Below the pieces are notes generated by a model. It was not told the DNA's origin, did no database searches, and saw nothing but the letters and a program-made list of their open reading frames with translations. The position numbers were made by a program, and so were the translations under genes. Below, one piece after another: positions 1 through 9,270 of a stretch of 64,000 nt of DNA. The number at the start of each line of letters is the position of its first letter. The stretch's first letter is position 1. The DNA is taken from NCBI RefSeq assembly GCF_030062155.1, contig NZ_CP118269.1, positions 3,472,001 to 3,536,000 on the forward strand. The letters are read 5' to 3'. Origin of the DNA: Pantoea sp. Lij88. Its GTDB lineage: Bacteria; Pseudomonadota; Gammaproteobacteria; Enterobacterales; Enterobacteriaceae.

Positions 1-60
1 AAGCTGAAAACCAAAGCCTGCGACGTGGTACTGAAGCAGGGCAAAAACTTTATCTCCTGA
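1..60 (+). CDS. C-terminal end of an unidentified protein (partial)
   Basis: Frame 1 is open from the first base and gives 19 residues ending FIS before a TGA stop at 58-60. The fragment ends in a basic stretch (VVLKQGKNFIS). It is too short to assign to a family. A GC-rich hairpin follows 15 bases later, which fits the end of a transcription unit on this strand. The call rests only on the open frame reaching the window edge and ending just before that hairpin. Confidence 0.4.
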   Translation, partial: KLKTKACDVVLKQGKNFIS

Positions 61-75
61 TCCCTCTCCTCTTCT

Positions 76-99
76 CTCCCCTCTCTTGCTGGAGGGGAG
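76..99 (+). terminator. GC-rich hairpin after the partial gene
   Basis: CTCCCCTC (76-83) pairs with GAGGGGAG (92-99) around an 8-base loop. There is no following T-run, so intrinsic termination is uncertain. It could protect the 3' end or belong to a dispersed palindrome type, because a very similar hairpin lies at 1519-1546. Confidence 0.35.
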
Positions 100-190
100 C
101 GTTAAACGCCCCCTTGCTGTGATGCCTGACATTCCCTTAACCTGGGGTTGAGCGCTATAGTGTTGTTTTGATTTCTACAGGACAGCACGC

Positions 191-826
191 ATGAAAGGCA
201 TCAACATCGCACTTTACTTCGACCCCGATCAGATTCAGGCCTGCGTTCACGAACAGGACGACAGCTATCTCAGCAAAAAATTCGAGTATGACGATGGCGT
301 GATTGAAGAGATCTATCAGTGGCTGGAGCAGTACGAACCTAAACGCACCCACATCTGCCTGATTGAAAACGAAACCGCCGAGCTGCTGGCCGATGAGCTG
401 GTCGACAGCGGATTCCGCGTCCATCAGGTCACCATGCATCAGCTGCTGAGCTGGTTCGCAACCGAGCCGCCCTCCACGCCAGACGGCACACCGATGCGCG
501 CGATGCTGCGCTTCCTGGAAGATGAACATCCGCGTGAATATGAGTCGCGCACGCCGCAGACCGAAGCGCTGATGGAGATGTTCGATGAGCTGGACGCGCT
601 GGAGATGGTCGATGACGCCGACGACGAAGACTCGCTGCCCGGCGATCTGCTGCGTGCCATGAAGAAGCACAAAATCACCGCCAGTGCCGCGGCCCAGCGT
701 CTGTTGCCGGACGTCAACGAACGTATCCGCGAACATCTGATGCAGTATCCCGAACTGATGACGCCCGAAATCCTGCAGGACTTCTTCCCCGAGCTGCTTG
801 AGGCGCTGGAGCGCCCGAAACATTAA
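191..826 (+). CDS. Acidic protein of unknown function, cotranscribed with marC
   Basis: This 211-residue protein is not one I can name. The start is supported by an AGGA about 8 bases upstream. The first ~90 residues read like a small alpha/beta domain: a strand with IALYFDPDQ, then a strand with HICLIENETAELLADELVDSG, followed by RVHQVTMHQLLSWF. This pattern loosely recalls the N-terminal RNase-H-like (DEDD) domain of IS110-type transposases, but no transposase C-terminal domain is present. A very acidic segment (about residues 140-153, rich in D and E) links to an all-helical C-terminus. There is no signal peptide or membrane segment, so it should be cytosolic. marC starts 15 bases downstream, so the two are probably one operon. 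Its function is unknown. Confidence 0.75.
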   Translation: MKGINIALYFDPDQIQACVHEQDDSYLSKKFEYDDGVIEEIYQWLEQYEPKRTHICLIENETAELLADELVDSGFRVHQVTMHQLLSWFATEPPSTPDGTPMRAMLRFLEDEHPREYESRTPQTEALMEMFDELDALEMVDDADDEDSLPGDLLRAMKKHKITASAAAQRLLPDVNERIREHLMQYPELMTPEILQDFFPELLEALERPKH

Positions 827-841
827 TCAGGGAGATGGGAC

Positions 842-1510
842 ATGCTGGAGCTGATTAAAGCGGTCAGCCTGGGGCTGGTCGTCATCCTGCCGCTCGCCAA
901 TCCGCTCACCACCGTGGCGCTGTTTTTAGGGCTGGCGGGTGACATGAATTTCCAGGAGCGCAACCGTCAGGCGCGCCAGGCTTCCATCTACGTTTTCGCC
1001 ATCATGGTGGTGGCGTGGTACGCGGGCAGCGCGGTGCTGAACACCTTCGGTATCTCCATACCGGGTCTGCGTATGGCGGGCGGCCTGATCGTCGCCTTTA
1101 TAGGCTTCCGGATGCTGTTTCCGGCGAAGCCGGCGGGTCATTCGGTCGAAGCGAAGCACAAACTGGATGAGCAGGAGGCCACGAAAGAGCCGGTGAACAT
1201 CGCCTTTGTGCCGCTGGCGATGCCGAGTACGGCGGGGCCGGGAACCATTGCGATGATCATCTCTTCCGCCTCGACGGTAAGAAGTGGCGTCGATTTTCCT
1301 GCCTGGGTCATCAGTGTCGCGCCGGTGCTGACCTTCCTGCTGGTGAGCCTGATTCTGTGGGTCTCGCTGCGCAGTTCGGGTGCCATCATGAAGCTGGTGG
1401 GGAAAAGCGGTATTGAGGCGATATCACGCCTGATGGGATTTTTACTGGTCTGTATGGGCGTGCAGTTCATCATTAACGGTGTGCTGGAAGTGGTGCGCAC
1501 CTTTCACTAA
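842..1510 (+). CDS. marC: MarC-family inner-membrane protein
   Basis: The 222-residue product is very close to E. coli MarC (221 residues). It has the characteristic [17 protein letters not shown] near the N-terminus, the [20 protein letters not shown] re-entrant-type segment in the middle, and six predicted membrane helices in two repeats. MarC-family proteins are inner-membrane proteins. Despite the name, E. coli MarC is not clearly linked to multiple antibiotic resistance, and its substrate is unknown. The start has a good GGGAGA Shine-Dalgarno. In E. coli marC is divergent from marRAB; no mar genes are seen here, so the neighbourhood differs. Confidence 0.93.
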   Translation: MLELIKAVSLGLVVILPLANPLTTVALFLGLAGDMNFQERNRQARQASIYVFAIMVVAWYAGSAVLNTFGISIPGLRMAGGLIVAFIGFRMLFPAKPAGHSVEAKHKLDEQEATKEPVNIAFVPLAMPSTAGPGTIAMIISSASTVRSGVDFPAWVISVAPVLTFLLVSLILWVSLRSSGAIMKLVGKSGIEAISRLMGFLLVCMGVQFIINGVLEVVRTFH

Positions 1511-1518
1511 TCCGGGAT

Positions 1519-1546
1519 TTCCCCTCTCCTGACAGGCAGAGGGGAA
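1519..1546. terminator. GC-rich hairpin between convergent marC and cytochrome gene
   Basis: TTCCCCTCT (1519-1527) and AGAGGGGAA (1538-1546) form a perfect 9-bp stem with a 10-base loop in the gap between two convergent genes. No clear T-run follows on either strand, so it is a hairpin with probable but unproven terminator function. Confidence 0.4.
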
Positions 1547-1553
1547 GCCTCGA

Positions 1554-2816
1554 TTACTTCAGCGTTTTACGCACCTCAGCAACCTGATCTTTGCTCACCG
1601 CTGGCGCGGTGTTACTCCAGCCCTGGCGAATAAAGGTCGCCAGCTGCGCGACTTCATCATCATTCAGCCGCTGGGCAAAGCCCGGCATCGCCAGTTTAGA
1701 TGGCGCTTTCGCAGTCGAAGGCTGCTGTGCGCCTGCCAGGATGGTGTGGATCAAGCCGGTGGGATCGTTAGCATTGACGATGGTTGCCCCATCCAGCTCC
1801 GGGAAGACCCCCGGTGCGCCTTTGCCGGTTACGAAGTGACAGGCACCGCAGTTATCCAGATAAAGACGCTCGCCTTCGCTGAGGTTCTTCGCGGCGGTGA
1901 GTTTCGCTTCCGTTGCCTGCTGCGCCTGCACGCTGAACGCCTGCAATGGCGGATTGCCGCCGAGGAACTTCAGGTAGGCCGCGATGGCTTTCAGATCTGC
2001 ATCGGTCATGTATGAGGTGCTGTGCTCCACCACCGAAGTCATCTCACCACCGACTGCCGCCTTATCGTTTCGGCCGGTCTGCAGGTAATCCACCACTTCC
2101 TGCTCGCTCCAGTGCGGCACACCGCGCAGAGACGGCACATCCCAGTTGTTCAGGCTGCCGCCCGCCAGGAATTTATCGTCGCTGCTATCCAGCGCTTTCT
2201 CGTTCATGCCCAGACCGCGCGGCGTATGACAGCTGCCGCAGTGGCCCAGACTCTCCACGATATAGGCACCACGGTTAACCTCGGCTGACGCGCCACCAAT
2301 CGGCTGGAAAGGCTTATCCGAAGTGAACGCCCAGTTCCAGAACCGCATGCCCCAGCGCTGGCTGAACGGGAAGCTCAGATCGGTCTCCGGCGGCTGTTCT
2401 GCGCTCGGCTGCACGCCTTTCATAAAGTAGACGTAGAGCGCGTGGATATCGGCATCGCTGATTTTTGCATAGTCAGGATAAGGCATGGCCGGATAGAGGT
2501 GCGATCCGTCCGGTAATACCCCTTTGCGCACGGCGTCAGAGAACTGCTGCTCGCTGTAGTTGCCGATGCCGTGCTGCTTATCCGGCGTAATGTTGGTGGA
2601 GAAAATGGTGCCGAGGTTCGACTCAATCGCCAGTCCACCTGAATAAGCCGGTTTGCCGGGCAGCGAGTGGCACGCCATACAGTCGCCCAGCCGGGAGAGA
2701 TATTCACCCTGCTTAATCAGTTGCGCTTCATCTTCGGCGTGAACCGGCAGCGCAAATCCGCTGGCCAGCAGCACCGCGTTGGCAAAAATAAAAGACTTCA
2801 GTTTCAGCTTATTCAT
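1554..2816 (-). CDS. Triheme cytochrome c subunit of a membrane-bound gluconate/polyol dehydrogenase
   Basis: This 420-residue protein has an N-terminal signal peptide ending near VHA-ED and three CxxCH heme-c sites: C46-MA-CH50, C193-GS-CH197 and C323-GA-CH327. That is the layout of the cytochrome subunits of FAD-dependent gluconate, 2-ketogluconate, sorbitol and alcohol dehydrogenases. It should sit in the periplasm attached to the inner membrane and pass electrons from the FAD subunit to ubiquinone. It is the third gene of a minus-strand operon, starting 4 bases after the GMC flavoprotein gene ends, which makes it a partner of that enzyme. The exact substrate cannot be read from the sequence; D-gluconate or 2-keto-D-gluconate is most likely from the family. 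Confidence 0.88.
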   Translation of the reverse strand: MNKLKLKSFIFANAVLLASGFALPVHAEDEAQLIKQGEYLSRLGDCMACHSLPGKPAYSGGLAIESNLGTIFSTNITPDKQHGIGNYSEQQFSDAVRKGVLPDGSHLYPAMPYPDYAKISDADIHALYVYFMKGVQPSAEQPPETDLSFPFSQRWGMRFWNWAFTSDKPFQPIGGASAEVNRGAYIVESLGHCGSCHTPRGLGMNEKALDSSDDKFLAGGSLNNWDVPSLRGVPHWSEQEVVDYLQTGRNDKAAVGGEMTSVVEHSTSYMTDADLKAIAAYLKFLGGNPPLQAFSVQAQQATEAKLTAAKNLSEGERLYLDNCGACHFVTGKGAPGVFPELDGATIVNANDPTGLIHTILAGAQQPSTAKAPSKLAMPGFAQRLNDDEVAQLATFIRQGWSNTAPAVSKDQVAEVRKTLK

Positions 2817-2820
2817 GCGC

Positions 2821-4590
2821 TTATGCCTGTACCAGTGGACCGGGATTTTTCAGGTAGTGATCTTTGATCGCCTGAGCCGCCATCAGGGTAATCGCACCGA
2901 TGGTATCGGTCGGGTTCGCCTGGAAGTTCTGCGGGAAGGCGTTGCCGCCCGGCACAAAGACGTTATGCACATCCCAGCTCTGCAGATACTTGTTCAGCGC
3001 CGAGGTTTTCGGGTTATCGCCCATCACGGCACCGCCCACGTTGTGGGTAGAGACATATTTGGTGATATCGAAGTCCGCGCCCATCGGCAGGAAGCTCATG
3101 CTCATGCTGTCCGGGTTCAGCTCTTTAGCGATGTTGCCGACGATGCCTTTCAGATGCTGCTGCAGCTTCAGTTCGTTCTCTTTCCAGTTAAACGTCATGC
3201 GCAGCAAAGGCAGGCCACGGTGATCGTTGTAGTTTGGATCGAGATCCAGATAGATATCGCGGTAAGACTGGCAGGTGGTGGTGATGCTGATCTTCATCGA
3301 ATGACCGTACCACTCCTCCAGGCCTTCCTTGTAGCCCATGCCCCACGATGGCGTGCCCTTGGGCAGCGAGGTACTGATTGGCGTACCGGTCGCCTGCGAG
3401 CTGTGGATCTTCGCGCCGCCCAGGAAGCCGAGCGCAGGACCGTCGAAGTTGCCTGGCGAGATATCGTTAAACATCTGGCCGGTCGCGCCTGCGGTGGCAT
3501 ACGGATTGAAGTTTTTATCTTTGAAGAACAGGGTCGCGCCGCCGTTCGACAGGAACGCGTAATTACGGCCTACCACACCCTCTTCGGTAATCGGGTTGTA
3601 AGGCTTACCGATGCCGGAGAGCAGCATCAGACGCACGTTGTAGAGCTGGAAGCTGCTCAGCACCACGATTTTGGCTGGCTGGAAGCACTCATTGCCCTGC
3701 GCATCGATATAGATCACGCCTTTGGCGGTTTTCTTATCGTCGTTCAGCACCACTTTGATCACTTCTGCGTGCACTTCATAAGAGAAGTTCGGCATGCGCT
3801 TCAGCGAATCCATCACCGCGGTCTGCGGCGACGCTTTGGAGTAGTTCAGGCAGGGATATTTGCTGCAGTAACCGCAGTAGTTGCACGGGGCGATCTGGTT
3901 GCCGTACGGGTTTTTCCACGCGCGTGACACACAGGCTGACGGGTTCGGGAACGGGTGGTACCCCAGTTTCGTGGCCGCCTCTTTGAACATCACGTTGTTC
4001 AGCGTGTCATCCAGCGCGGGCAGCGGATAAGGCTCAGAGCGCGGACCTTCAAACGGATCGCCGCCTTCCAGAATTTTGCCGCGCAGGTTGCCGGTGTTGC
4101 CCGACTGGCCGCAGATCAGTTCGAATTTGTAGTAATAGGGTTCGATCTCTTCCCAGCTGAACGGGAAGTCCATCACCCGCATATCTTCCTGCAGAATGCC
4201 GGGCTTGTAAGCTTCGTCAGCGTAGGTCTTGAGTTTGATATCGGTCGGGGTCGGACGGATCAGTACCGCCGTCCAGTGCATGCCCGCGCCGCCCACGCCA
4301 GTACCCGGTGCAAACGCACCCCATTTACGGGTGGGTAATGCCGTCTGGCTGCTGTTGTAGCGCACGGTGACCGCCACTTCGGCCGGTGTCGCAAACACTT
4401 TGTTGCGCACCGCATAGGCGTATTCATCTGCCGGTTTTGGATAGGCGAACTCGTCGTAATCACGATCGCCGCCGCGCTCCAGGGCGCGCACGTCCAGACC
4501 GGCCAGTGCCAGCTCGATGCTCATCAGCGAGCCTGCCCAGCCGAGGCCGCAGACCACGACGTCGACTTCTTTTTTAGTAACCTGTGCCAT
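2821..4590 (-). CDS. FAD-dependent GMC oxidoreductase, large subunit of gluconate-type dehydrogenase
   Basis: The protein has 589 residues. An N-terminal dinucleotide-binding motif (VVVCGLGWAGSLMS, about residues 11-24) binds FAD, and the C-terminal GMC region carries HNVGGAVMG and NPTDTIGAI. A cysteine cluster at residues 220, 236, 239, 242 and 247 (CNYCGYCSKYPC) resembles the Fe-S-binding Cys cluster reported for bacterial FAD-dependent glucose and gluconate dehydrogenases. There is no signal peptide, so export probably relies on the Tat signal of the small subunit encoded just upstream. It would oxidise a sugar acid or polyol in the periplasm and reduce the triheme cytochrome encoded downstream. 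Gluconate 2-dehydrogenase is the best guess; 2-ketogluconate or sorbitol dehydrogenase are alternatives. Confidence 0.88.
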   Translation of the reverse strand: MAQVTKKEVDVVVCGLGWAGSLMSIELALAGLDVRALERGGDRDYDEFAYPKPADEYAYAVRNKVFATPAEVAVTVRYNSSQTALPTRKWGAFAPGTGVGGAGMHWTAVLIRPTPTDIKLKTYADEAYKPGILQEDMRVMDFPFSWEEIEPYYYKFELICGQSGNTGNLRGKILEGGDPFEGPRSEPYPLPALDDTLNNVMFKEAATKLGYHPFPNPSACVSRAWKNPYGNQIAPCNYCGYCSKYPCLNYSKASPQTAVMDSLKRMPNFSYEVHAEVIKVVLNDDKKTAKGVIYIDAQGNECFQPAKIVVLSSFQLYNVRLMLLSGIGKPYNPITEEGVVGRNYAFLSNGGATLFFKDKNFNPYATAGATGQMFNDISPGNFDGPALGFLGGAKIHSSQATGTPISTSLPKGTPSWGMGYKEGLEEWYGHSMKISITTTCQSYRDIYLDLDPNYNDHRGLPLLRMTFNWKENELKLQQHLKGIVGNIAKELNPDSMSMSFLPMGADFDITKYVSTHNVGGAVMGDNPKTSALNKYLQSWDVHNVFVPGGNAFPQNFQANPTDTIGAITLMAAQAIKDHYLKNPGPLVQA

Positions 4591-4626
4591 GATAATCCTG
4601 TTTCAAAAACCTGATGTGGAAGCGCT

Positions 4627-5355
4627 TTATGCGCGTTCACCTTTGATGCTGACCGGGCCGAGCGGATAAGGCACGTTGTGCTGTTTCACCCATTCGGTGA
4701 AGCTGGCACGCGCGCCCGGGAAGCCGATGGCGATCCAGGCTTTCATGCCTTTATTACCGCCGTACATCGGGTCGGCCAGGTAGCCATGCTTGGTATCTGA
4801 AAGCAGCTGGCTGAAGAAATGAGACGGTTTAAGATCGGCTTCGCCCAGTGCGGCAAAGTCGATCTCGTTTTTGTTCACCTGGGTCAGCACCGCATCTTTC
4901 TCTTCCAGCGTCAGCGCATGAAACGCTTTCTGATGCTGGTTCTGCGACCACTCATTGACCAGGCGGATGCCGCTCTTATAGATCTGCTGTGGGCGGAACG
5001 GGATCTGATACCCCAGGGTTGCGGGCGCCTGAGTGTTGAAAGGTCCCTGCATGTAGATTTCACTGCCAAACGCTTCGCTGTGCAGCTGCTGATCGATAAA
5101 GATCGGCACGTTGGTTTCCAGCGCGCCCGGCGCCTTACCTTTGCCGCCCGCCGGAATTAAACGGTCGGTGGCGGCCAGAATAAACTGCCACTCATCGGCA
5201 CTAAAAAAGATCGGTTTGTAATCAGCTAACTCGGGGGCGGCCATTTCTGCAGCCTGTGCCGCCGTCATGCCTTTGAAGACCAGCTCACTTAATGGCAACG
5301 CCAGCAGTGAACCGAGCAAAAATTTACGCCTGGTGGTGGGTTTTTCTAAAATCAT
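4627..5355 (-). CDS. Gluconate 2-dehydrogenase subunit 3 family protein with Tat signal
   Basis: This 242-residue protein begins with a twin-arginine signal (PTTRRKFLLGSLLALPLSELV, about residues 6-26). The rest matches the small subunit of three-component FAD dehydrogenases, including a GNKGMKAWIAIGFPGA segment near the C-terminus. It is first in the operon, 36 bases before the flavoprotein gene. In known complexes this subunit assists folding and Tat export of the flavoprotein, which has no signal of its own. The start at 5355 puts the twin arginines at the usual distance from the N-terminus; the ribosome-binding site is only a weak purine stretch. Confidence 0.87.
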   Translation of the reverse strand: MILEKPTTRRKFLLGSLLALPLSELVFKGMTAAQAAEMAAPELADYKPIFFSADEWQFILAATDRLIPAGGKGKAPGALETNVPIFIDQQLHSEAFGSEIYMQGPFNTQAPATLGYQIPFRPQQIYKSGIRLVNEWSQNQHQKAFHALTLEEKDAVLTQVNKNEIDFAALGEADLKPSHFFSQLLSDTKHGYLADPMYGGNKGMKAWIAIGFPGARASFTEWVKQHNVPYPLGPVSIKGERA

Positions 5356-6043
5356 ATCCGCACGACTCTCATCTGCTAAATACCCGTTTTATGTGTTATG
5401 ACGCTGAAAGGCTGAGTACAGGCAGAAAACTCCCCGCAGAGATAAAGGCACACAGCACAGACGACAGCAGAACAGACAAGGGCGGGTAGAATTATGGTTC
5501 GGTGACTAACGGAACTTATCGGTTAATAACCTGGCAATCTTAGGGATATAACTATGTCAGGATGTAAAAATTGAATTTAAAATGTGTCGTGGTGAAAGTT
5601 TATCATGGTGTTGCGGAGGCGTTGCAGAGAGGTAAAAGAGTTACAGCGCAATTATCGGGACTAAAACCGCATAAACATCGGGTATTTAGCCATTCTGGCG
5701 CAGGATTGGGGGTAATTATTTTCGCTCTGGTATCATCACGCTGAATAACCGATAAAAAAATATCATACTTCCATACCAGAGAATCCTTCTCATCGCTCAC
5801 ACTATCGTGAGTTTATACGGCGAACAATAAGAGAGTGCTTAATCTGTGATCCCCGCGGCCAGTGACCTTATTTCCGCAGCGCCCGGAATATCATCAGAAT
5901 AATTACTTTCCGTCACTATCTTATTTTGTTCTTTTGCCTGAAGAACAACGCGAATAATTGTGCAAAGCTCAGAACAAAGCCGCATTTGGCGTTTATCCCC
6001 CAGCAGATAGAGTAGTGGAATCAACCTTTCAGGATAACGTTCA
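5356..6043. other. AT-rich 688-base divergent intergenic region
   Basis: The region separates the dehydrogenase operon (leftward) from the solute-binding protein gene (rightward), so it should hold both promoters. Composition is AT-rich around 5500-5600 and 5700-5960. A CRP-like half site (AAATGTG at 5579-5585) is visible but its second half is poor. No convincing promoter or RNA gene could be assigned. Confidence 0.4.
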
Positions 6044-7621
6044 ATGTGCAAAACGCTGCTGTCACTCTCTTTATTCACTGCTCTGGCACTGGTTCATCCG
6101 GTACACGCTGCGACACCAGCCGACACCCTGGTGGTCGCCGTGCCACTCGATGGCATCATCAGTTTCGATCCGGCGGAAAGTTTTGAAACGGTCAGCAACA
6201 GCAGCCTGCGCAATATCTACCAGACGCTGCTGGAGCCGGATCATCAGAACCCGCAGAAGCTCTCGCCACTGGCCGCCACAGACTGGCAGGCCGGGAAAAC
6301 GCCCCACAGCCTGGTGTTTGACCTCAACCCGCAGGCCCGTTTCGCCAGCGGTCATCCGCTGACCGCGCAGGATGTGGTCTTCTCATTAACCCGCGCGGTA
6401 AAACTCAACAAAGCGCCCTCTTTTATCCTGGGCGAGTTTGGCTGGAAGCCGGAAAATATCGATCAGCAGTTCACGGTGATCAACGACCACCAGCTTGAGC
6501 TGCGCTGGCCCGCTGAAATCGGCAGCGATCTGGCGCTGCGGCTGCTGACCGCGCCGGTCGCCTCCATCGTCGACAGCAAACTGGCGCAGGAACACGCCAG
6601 CAACAACGATTACGGCAATGCCTGGCTGAAGAACCACTCCGCCGGCAGTGCCGCCTATGCCATCAAACAGTTTGTGCCGCTGCAGGCGCTGGTGCTGGAA
6701 GCGAATCCCCACAGCAGCCAGAAGCCGCATCTGAAGCGCGTATTACTGAAAGGTGTGGCCGATCCCGGCAGCCGCCGTCTGCTGATCCAGCAGGGGGATG
6801 TGGATGTCGCTTATCAGCTCGGCCCGGACCAGATTGCCGCACTGAAAAATGTGGCGAATGTGCGTGTCGATGCCTTCCCGTCCAGCCTGATTTATTACAT
6901 CGGTTTTAACACCCAAAGCCCGCAGCAACCGGCGCTGGGCAATCCGGCGTTGTGGCAGGCGGCTCGCTGGCTGGTCGACTATGACAGCCTGGCCAACCAG
7001 CTGCTGAAAGGTCAGTACCGTATTCACCAGAGCTTCCTGCCGGACGGCTTCGATGGCGCGCTGAACACCACGCCGTTCCATTACGATCTGAAAAAGGCAC
7101 AGGAAATCCTGCAAAAAGGCGGCATCAAGCCAGGCACCCATATCGCGCTGACCGTGGTGAATCAGCCGCCGTATATCGACGTGGCGCAGGCGCTGCAGGC
7201 GAGTTTTGCCAAAGCGGACGTGCAGCTCGATATCCAGCCGGTCGCGGAATCGGAGTTGTGGAGCAAAATGCGCAGCCGTGACTTCCAGGCCATCTTCACT
7301 TACTGGGGCGCGGATTACATCGACCCTAACACCAACGCCAGTACCTTTGCCTCTAACGTGCCGGGTGGCGGCAAAACCCTGGCGTGGCGCGTCGGCTGGA
7401 CCATTCCGGAGCTGAGTGCGCAAACCCGTGCTGCCGCCGGAGAGAGCGATGCGGTGAAACGCCGCAACCTCTACACCGGGCTGCAGACCCGCGTCCAGCA
7501 GGATTCGCCGTTTGTTGTGCTGTTACAGGGCGCGGTTCAGGTAGCGGTGCGCAGCAACCTCAGTCACCTGCAGCAGGGCATCGGTGTCACCCTGCTCAAT
7601 TTTGAAGAGGTGCAGAAGTAA
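6044..7621 (+). CDS. Periplasmic solute-binding protein of an oligopeptide/nickel-type ABC transporter
   Basis: The 525-residue protein has a cleavable signal peptide (MCKTLLSLSLFTALALVHPVHA) and the family 5 extracellular solute-binding architecture: FDPAESFE and NIYQTLLEP near the start, [20 protein letters not shown] at about 105-125, and YWGADYIDPNTNASTFAS near residue 420. Such proteins deliver peptides, glycosides or metal chelates to an inner-membrane ABC permease. No permease or ATPase gene is adjacent, so it is an orphan binding protein or works with a transporter encoded elsewhere. AGGA lies about 9 bases before the ATG, and an intrinsic terminator follows directly. The ligand is unknown. 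Confidence 0.88.
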   Translation: MCKTLLSLSLFTALALVHPVHAATPADTLVVAVPLDGIISFDPAESFETVSNSSLRNIYQTLLEPDHQNPQKLSPLAATDWQAGKTPHSLVFDLNPQARFASGHPLTAQDVVFSLTRAVKLNKAPSFILGEFGWKPENIDQQFTVINDHQLELRWPAEIGSDLALRLLTAPVASIVDSKLAQEHASNNDYGNAWLKNHSAGSAAYAIKQFVPLQALVLEANPHSSQKPHLKRVLLKGVADPGSRRLLIQQGDVDVAYQLGPDQIAALKNVANVRVDAFPSSLIYYIGFNTQSPQQPALGNPALWQAARWLVDYDSLANQLLKGQYRIHQSFLPDGFDGALNTTPFHYDLKKAQEILQKGGIKPGTHIALTVVNQPPYIDVAQALQASFAKADVQLDIQPVAESELWSKMRSRDFQAIFTYWGADYIDPNTNASTFASNVPGGGKTLAWRVGWTIPELSAQTRAAAGESDAVKRRNLYTGLQTRVQQDSPFVVLLQGAVQVAVRSNLSHLQQGIGVTLLNFEEVQK

Positions 7622-7633
7622 GTCCTGGTTTCA

Positions 7634-7665
7634 GGCCGTTGCTTCACGCAGCAACGGCCTTTTTT
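7634..7665 (+). terminator. Intrinsic terminator after the solute-binding protein gene
   Basis: GGCCGTTGC (7634-7642) and GCAACGGCC (7651-7659) make a perfect 9-bp stem, followed by a run of six T (7660-7665). It lies 12 bases after the stop codon. Confidence 0.92.
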
Positions 7666-7741
7666 GGTGAATAGTTTTCCTCCTGTGCCGCTCCGGCTTG
7701 CTATCCTTCAGGCATAACCTTCAGCCTGAGAGTGGAAAATC

Positions 7742-9244
7742 ATGACTTCCCCGCTACTGATTGCCCGGACGCCAGACGTCGAACTTCATCTGCTGCCGCA
7801 AATGGCCAACCGCCACGGCCTCATCACGGGTGCGACCGGCACCGGTAAAACCGTCACGCTGCAGAAGCTGGCAGAATCGTTCTCTGCAAGTGGCGTGCCG
7901 GTCTTTATGGCTGACGTCAAAGGCGACCTGACCGGTGTGGCAATGGCGGGCCAGTCCAGCGAAAAGCTGCAGGAGAGGCTGGCGAAAATCGGCGTCACCG
8001 ACTGGCAGCCGCAGAGCAATCCGGTGGTGCTGTGGGATATCTTCGGCGAGAAAGGCCATCCGGTGCGTGCCACCGTCTCCGATCTCGGTCCCCTGCTGCT
8101 GGCGCGTCTGCTGAACCTGAATGAGGTGCAGAGCGGCGTCCTGCAGATTATCTTCCGCATCGCCGATGACCAGGGTTTGCTGCTGCTGGACTTCAAAGAC
8201 CTGCGCGCCATGACCCAGTACATCGGTGACAACGCCAAAAGCTTCCAGACCCATTACGGCAACATCAACAGCGCCTCGGTCGGTGCGATCCAGCGCGGAT
8301 TACTGACGCTGGAGCAACAGGGTGCGGAACACTTCTTTGGCGAACCGATGCTGGATATCGCCGACTGGATGCGCGTCGACAGCAACGGCAAAGGCGTCAT
8401 CAACATCCTCTCCGCCGAAAAGCTCTACCAGATGCCGAAACTCTACGCCACCAGCCTGCTGTGGCTGCTGTCGGAGCTTTACGAGCATCTGCCGGAAGCG
8501 GGCGATCTCGATCAGCCAAAGCTGGTGTTCTTCTTTGATGAGGCGCACCTGCTGTTTACCGACGCGCCAGCGGTGCTGCTGGAGAAAATCGAACAGGTGA
8601 TGCGGCTGATCCGCTCCAAAGGCGTCGGCGTCTGGTTCGTCACCCAGAACCCGGCGGATATTCCGGATCGGGTGCTGGGCCAGCTCGGCAACCGCGTCCA
8701 GCACGCCCTGCGTGCCTTCACGCCTAAAGATCAGAAAGCGGTAAAAACTGCTGCCGATACCCTGCGCGCCAACCCGGCGTTTGACAGCGTCGAGGCGATT
8801 CAGGCGCTGGGCACCGGCGAAGCGCTGATCTCTTTCCTGGATGCCAAAGGCAGCCCGTCGGTGGTGGAACGCGCCATGGTGATTGCGCCCGGATCGCGCA
8901 TGGGTCCGGTCACCGGCGATGAACGCAACGGCCTGATCAACCATTCGCCGCTGTATGGCAAATATGACACCGAAGTCGATCGCGAATCAGCGTTTGAGAA
9001 GCTGCAAAAAGGCTTCCAGGCCGCCAGCGATGAGGCCAGCGCGCCACCGGCGAAAGGCAACGACGTTGCAGTCGATAATGGCATTCTCGGCGGTCTGAAA
9101 GAGATTTTGTTTGGCCGTACCGGCCCGCGCGGCGGTAAGCACGACGGCGTGGTGCAGACCATGGCGAAAAGCGCCACCCGTCAGATTACCAGTCAGATTA
9201 TTCGTGGGGTCCTCGGCAGCCTGCTGGGTGGCCGTCGCCGATAA
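7742..9244 (+). CDS. yjgR: HerA-like DUF853 ATPase YjgR
   Basis: The 500-residue product matches E. coli YjgR (500 residues) along its length. It carries a Walker A motif (GATGTGKT, about residues 31-38), a Walker B strand ([12 protein letters not shown], about 260-271) and the C-terminal GGRRR tail. The family is an uncharacterised branch of HerA/FtsK-type P-loop ATPases and is cytosolic. GAGAGTGGAAAA precedes the start. In E. coli yjgR lies beside lptG; here about 10 kb of accessory genes and yjiN separate the two. Confidence 0.94.
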   Translation: MTSPLLIARTPDVELHLLPQMANRHGLITGATGTGKTVTLQKLAESFSASGVPVFMADVKGDLTGVAMAGQSSEKLQERLAKIGVTDWQPQSNPVVLWDIFGEKGHPVRATVSDLGPLLLARLLNLNEVQSGVLQIIFRIADDQGLLLLDFKDLRAMTQYIGDNAKSFQTHYGNINSASVGAIQRGLLTLEQQGAEHFFGEPMLDIADWMRVDSNGKGVINILSAEKLYQMPKLYATSLLWLLSELYEHLPEAGDLDQPKLVFFFDEAHLLFTDAPAVLLEKIEQVMRLIRSKGVGVWFVTQNPADIPDRVLGQLGNRVQHALRAFTPKDQKAVKTAADTLRANPAFDSVEAIQALGTGEALISFLDAKGSPSVVERAMVIAPGSRMGPVTGDERNGLINHSPLYGKYDTEVDRESAFEKLQKGFQAASDEASAPPAKGNDVAVDNGILGGLKEILFGRTGPRGGKHDGVVQTMAKSATRQITSQIIRGVLGSLLGGRRR

Positions 9245-9270
9245 GCCCGGCTCTCTGCTAAGATCAGGTT

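Noticed and set aside
155..823. 222-codon minus-strand open frame opposite the acidic protein gene
   Set aside because: It is a mirror of a GC-rich gene; the plus-strand frame has a ribosome-binding site and sits in an operon with marC.
2779..3927. 382-codon plus-strand frame inside the dehydrogenase genes
   Set aside because: Antisense to a clear GMC flavoprotein; His/Arg-rich composition typical of shadow frames.
5576..5600. CRP binding site before the solute-binding protein gene
   Set aside because: Only one half site (AAATGTG) fits; the second half diverges.
5839..6078. 79-codon minus-strand frame in the AT-rich region
   Set aside because: It would start inside the signal-peptide codons of the solute-binding protein, has no clear ribosome-binding site and no recognisable motif. 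A real small gene is not excluded.
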